Shown here: one piece after another, positions 59,641 to 64,000 of the stretch | Layout: every line of letters begins with the position of its first letter | How positions within the stretch are numbered: the stretch's first letter is position 1 | Assembly: GCF_000327385.1 (NCBI RefSeq) | Contig: NW_008709979.1 | Coordinates: forward strand, 1,390,667-1,454,666 | Direction: 5' to 3' | Length of the DNA stretch: 64,000 bases | DNA from: Lottia gigantea | Taxonomy: Eukaryota > Mollusca > Gastropoda > Lottiidae | Position numbers and translations under genes: made by a program | The notes under the pieces: model-generated | What the model was told of the DNA's origin: nothing | What the model saw: the letters and a program-made list of their open reading frames with translations, nothing else | The model's database searches: none

Positions 59641-60659
59641 GCCCGACTCTAATAACCCAGACTCTAAAACTCCATTTTTTTCTACAAAAACTACTCTATG
59701 TTATTACCATCTATAATATAACTATGTTCTGGTTTTCGTGTACTGAGGAACATGAATGCAAATGTGGAGTTTACGGTGAGATGCCAAATGTGACAGCTCC
59801 TGGGAAGTGCATAGACGCAAAACTTTGATAGAGCGAATAAGCATTCTGGCATATTTTGGGGCAAAAACGTGTAAAAGTCATATTTTTCAATTTTGGTAGA
59901 AAGGAAATAAGGGTACAATTAGGGGTACAAAGCCCCTGAACGCCCACTGGCCCACATACAACAACAAAAAAATAGCGATAAGCCCACAATTGTAATGGTA
60001 ACCAAGTTGTCCAGGGGTGCAGTTCAAGTGCAGTTTTATATAATTTTCAAGTGTTGTTTTTTGATAGATCATTAAGCGTTTTTTACCAAGTGAATCACTC
60101 TTAATGGCGTATGGCCTTCAGAAACCAGCTCTCTATCATGCTCAAAACACATTTTTAATTAAGGGATCGTGGTCGTTTAGAAACATTCACATCAAATTTT
60201 GTCAAAATCCTGTAAAAAAAAACAGCCCTTTATCATGTCCACAACAACGTACAGACAGATAGGCAGGGGTGAAGACTATATACAACCACATTAATGTGTG
60301 GGCGTATAACAACTTGATCTGTGCCTTTTGATACTCTTCTTTTGGTCGTATAACTATGCTTTTCAAACCAACCAGCTCAATTTCAGCGACCCATGTCACT
60401 TTTAAGATTTACATATGACTACCATTTATCTGACAATTCAACACTATCGTCAACTCCAAGGGGCTATTGGCCGACGTTCAATCAAGTAAAGAAAGGAATA
60501 ACATATCTCACTAGAACCGGTCAAGTATACAAGCATGAGATAAGTAGACTGCAAAAGATGTAATTGAATTTGAATCGCGTATCCCGGATCAATTGTAATT
60601 TATCACTAATATACGATTCACTTTACAATAATCATAAGCTTCTAGCACAATTTGGTAAT
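59641..60659. repeat. Worn repeat sequence between LINE and BEL fossil
   Basis: At about 60180-60330, TCAAATTTTGTCAAAATCCT and GTGGGCGTATAACAAC recall ends of the ~160-bp array elements. The rest is not recognised. No gene. Confidence 0.35.
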
Positions 60660-62690
60660 GGGTCTTTCCAAGGTACTCGATTGTGTTTTAAGTTTCGCGA
60701 TTCGAACTAAACGGTTTCTGTCTGGTTTTGTGTCTATTACACGGGCTAAAAGTCCATGAGTTTCTTAGGCTATTATCTTATATCATGACGACATCTCCGA
60801 CTTTGGTATTTCGCTGAGGTTTTAACCACTTCTTACGCTCCTGTAGGTTTGGAAGATACTCCAAAGTCCGATGTCTCCAAAAAAGATCGGTAAGATATTG
60901 GACCAGTCTCCATCTATATCTAACATACATGCAAGTTTTGTTAGTAGGAGTTGGTGACAATTCATCATTATATCAAGTCAACAGTAGATGATTGGGGATA
61001 AGTGTATCGAGATCATCTGGCGAATCTGGCAGTTTTGTAAGTGGTCGAGTGTTTATTACAGATTCGACTTCGCACATAAGTGTAGGCAACGATTCATCAT
61101 TTAGCCTGTGCAATTGGTCTCTTTGCAGGGAAATAGAACCATTCTGATAGTTGGAGTATGTTAAATCTCCAATCGATGTTCTGTTTAGCCATAGTGTAGG
61201 CAATCTTTGTATCATCCCAGTGTTTTGTAGTATGTCGTAGTTCCTTTTCGGCTTCAACTAGATTGGTACCATTATCCGAACGTATAAAACGAGGTTTTCC
61301 TCTTCTTGCTATAAATCGACGCATTGTATTGGTGTATTGGAATCGGTATCAATGTAATGGGCTATCATAATGTGAACGGCTCTTGTGATTAAACAGGTGA
61401 ATATGACGCCGTATCTCTTCACCATACTTAATCGTTGTTTAATTTCATACGGGCCAACGAAGACTATCCCAGTATATTCAAATGGTAAACCACTAGGCGT
61501 CATTCTTTCAGCAGGAAGACAAACTATCTCCTGATTGTTTATCTTCGCAGTATGCCGCTTACAACTGCTTAATATACTTTTAATGATACTTGTTACCAAC
61601 TTTTTGATGGGTATGCTGAGTCAAAAGGTAAGACAATTTTGACTGTTTAGATAGTATTTATCTGATGTTTGGCTTCCGCAGGTATCTGTGATCTTTCTAA
61701 ACGTCCGACCATTAGGATACCATTTGTTACTTATGGATCCAGTTTCGACATATACTCTTCCATCACCATCGAATTTTCTTCTTTGAAATTTCCAAAATAT
61801 GCAGTTTGTTCATGTGTAATGTGTGTTTCTTCAGCTTCATTCAGGTTTTCAGTTATGACCAATTTTATTTATTGAATTTGTCTTGTTTCGTCTTATGGAT
61901 TTATGTATTTTGTATTACGGTTCTGATCGATTGTACTTGGTATTTATTTTATTCTAGATTTTACCATAAAACTATAGTTTAGATTTCCCTAATTATAAAT
62001 AAAAAGAAAATCGATGCGGGACAACAGATTAAAATATTTCGTTTCATGTGAAACAAATTGCCATTCCGGTTTTTATGAGAAACCTTTAGTTTCGTTTTTC
62101 AAATCGTTTTTGTGCACGATGCGGCAAGTTGTGCAATGCGGGAAAACGAACCCAACGGATATTGTGACATTCTTCATTTGACTTACTCTGGCTTTATCAA
62201 AAATTAAACGGCAAATTATTGTTCCCTTGATATACATTAAACGCAAATAACTCCATAGCCTCGTTGACTTGCATCTGAAAAACTACGGACTTGTGTGGAT
62301 GAAATGTCTTCCAAATCGGGAGTCTTGACACACCTTGGTATTCTGACGTGCTCAAGGTCTGGTAGTTGTTTGAGCCATTTCGACTATACTGGTATCTACT
62401 TTACCTTAATTTGTTCATCCCGCGCAAGTCTTTGGTGACATAGTATATAGTTCCTGTAATAACAGTTCCGGTGGTAGAAGTGCAATTATGGACAGGAGTA
62501 CTCTTCTAGTAGTTGGTTGATTCTTTACATTTATCTTGAATGTTAAATTATCTGATGCTTTATCCCAATTTACTCCAAGTGCTCTCTCTACCATGTCGTT
62601 GTTTTCTCCGAAAGATAGTTGTTTTGATGCAGCTCTTTCAAATACTGAGAGACGTAAACTATGCCAAGGACAATACCTCAACAGCTATTC
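60660..62690 (-). mobile_element. BEL/Pao LTR-retrotransposon fossil (pol part)
   Basis: Minus-strand order: the end of a Pao-type reverse transcriptase (ERALGVNWDKASDNLTF, about 62.6 kb), a poorly kept middle, an integrase region (RYGVIFTCLITRAVH; RGKPRFIRSDNGTN, 61.6-61.1 kb) and the C-terminal extension (YRWRLVQYLTDLFW, QERKKW, about 60.9 kb). The wording is diagnostic for BEL/Pao. No LTRs or gag part are recognisable. The copy is clearly broken, with roughly half a dozen or more breaks, and looks old. Confidence 0.85.
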
Positions 62691-64000
62691 TTTCAATAAT
62701 TGGCGAATTTGAACTTGATCGAGAGCTCATCAATGTTGGCGTTTAGAATGGTAAGCACGCGATATGTGTCAACAGACGGGAGGAGGGTGGCAAGTCTAAC
62801 AGCACATAATCCAAAACATTTTTGGTTGTTTGCAGAAATATGTATTACTGTTTTTCGTCGAAAAAGATATTTTTGCAAACATAAACACGAGCATTCTATA
62901 AGCTGCATTTTGATAACACTGCTAGCCAATTATATTTCTTTCCTCGCAACGTTTGGATTTTATGTAAATTTTATATGAATGTTCAAGAGATCAGTAGTTA
63001 AACCCTAAGTGGCTGTATAAAAATAAAAGCTAATAAAAAAAGGAACGAAAGTTTGGTCTAATTTTAATCAGACTGGCATCTGCGCATAATCATATTAACC
63101 AATTTTTTTATATAAAAATGTTATACCCCTTATTTTTCTATTTTAACACACTATACGCTGAATTTCAGGTACTGCTGTTCAATTATCATTGCATGAAGTC
63201 TGAATAGCAATGAAAAATATTTATATTCGTGTCACAAGTGGACAATGTCCTTATTATTAAACACAACACACTGCGTCAACATACTAGAGCTATTTGTAAA
63301 CAAGAGGGTACATGGTGTATTCATCAAAATATAGGTGTTGTTATGTTTTTAGATGAAACCTTACTCTCAGGTTTCAGAAATTACAAGTAATAAACTTTTA
63401 CTAAGAACACGTACACCCAGTGTTATGATTTTAATCTCATTCCAGCACTAATAATTACAATAATTTTTTTACAAGTATTATTTATCAATCGGAAGCATCA
63501 AGCAGCGAAGTTCTCCGTGAATTTTAATTAATTTAATGTTCCTTTTATTGGTGATCGGAAAGAGTCCGCAGCATAAACATTTTACAAAAGCACAAAATAT
63601 TATTTTGCCATACATTGTTGATTGGTTGTTAACAATTAGGGTTAAGGTTTAGGGTATAAATCCTATGTGTAATCCTATGATATCACATGTAATTGCTAGT
63701 GATTATATGGTCATATCTGGTTCAGTGAGCAAGCTATTGTTTATAATTATAGGTAGTAATTCTTAAATATTCGTGATTAAGATGCCCAGCAGAGAAAATA
63801 ATTCAATTATTTTTGACAAGTTGACAAAACAAATATTTACAGAACTGGGTGTATCGAACTATTCTAGTCTTTGATCTAGTCATTAAATTAGATTAAGGGG
63901 GGAAATTTCGCCAGTACAAAAGTGTATAGGTAGACTGCAGTAAGGGTAATGTAATTTTCATTTCATTTTTTTTGTAGGAGACTTTCTTAAGCGTCTTTTG
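62691..64000. other. Right edge, no recognised gene
   Basis: TTTGAACTTGATCGAGAGCT (62708 onward) matches the core of the ~160-bp repeats at 6.5-7.3 kb, so a fragment of that class borders the BEL fossil. Frames on both strands at 62.7-62.98 kb have no family signature. The remainder is AT-rich and featureless. Confidence 0.4.

Overview
The window is AT-rich, intron-rich animal DNA. Short exons with GT/AG borders, long repeat-filled introns, Penelope-like, CR1-like and BEL/Pao retroelement remains, and roughly 160-bp tandem repeats resembling the BIV160/pearl-type repeats of bivalves together suggest a mollusc, probably a bivalve. The host assignment is inference; nothing in the window proves the species.

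The main gene is on the + strand and spans about 13.5-53.8 kb. It encodes a colmedin/gliomedin-like type II membrane protein with, in order, a cytoplasmic tail, one signal-anchor helix, a furin-type site, a small Cys-containing segment, an interrupted Gly-X-Y collagen region, a Thr/Pro linker and an olfactomedin (OLF) domain. It has two alternative first exons, 1A at 13486-13839 and 1B at 35839-36249, each behind a partly duplicated upstream region. The exons share a 160-bp block covering the membrane helix with one difference, while the coding sequence on either side has diverged strongly. Both end in phase 0 and can join exon 2 at 40560. Ten or more phase-1 collagen and linker exons follow, and the OLF domain is one terminal exon (51912-52684). 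Two internal exons (46443-46601 and 46725-46781) look mutually exclusive, because joining them creates a TGA at the junction.

A second gene is represented by its last coding exon at 57359-58132, which encodes a C2-like domain without the usual calcium-binding aspartates.

The rest is mostly repeats. 0-1.2 kb: a 29-bp minisatellite interrupted by a Penelope-like tail. 3.5-10.3 kb: a decayed LINE, TIR elements (MITEs) and a foldback element. 15-31 kb, intron 1: MITE copies, a mariner fragment and a roughly 31-bp minisatellite. 36-41 kb: an array of roughly 160-bp repeats and a palindromic element that contains the only assembly gap. 44.6-45.7 kb: an antisense Penelope-like fragment between two collagen exons. 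48-49 kb: LINE. 54-55.9 kb: a Penelope-like 3' end with a hammerhead-like motif, then an inverted roughly 160-bp array. 58.9-62.7 kb: SINE-like sequence, a LINE 3' end and a BEL/Pao fossil.

I found no tRNA, rRNA, CRISPR array or prokaryotic-type operon. Exon borders were read by eye from splice consensus and phase continuity, without transcript data.
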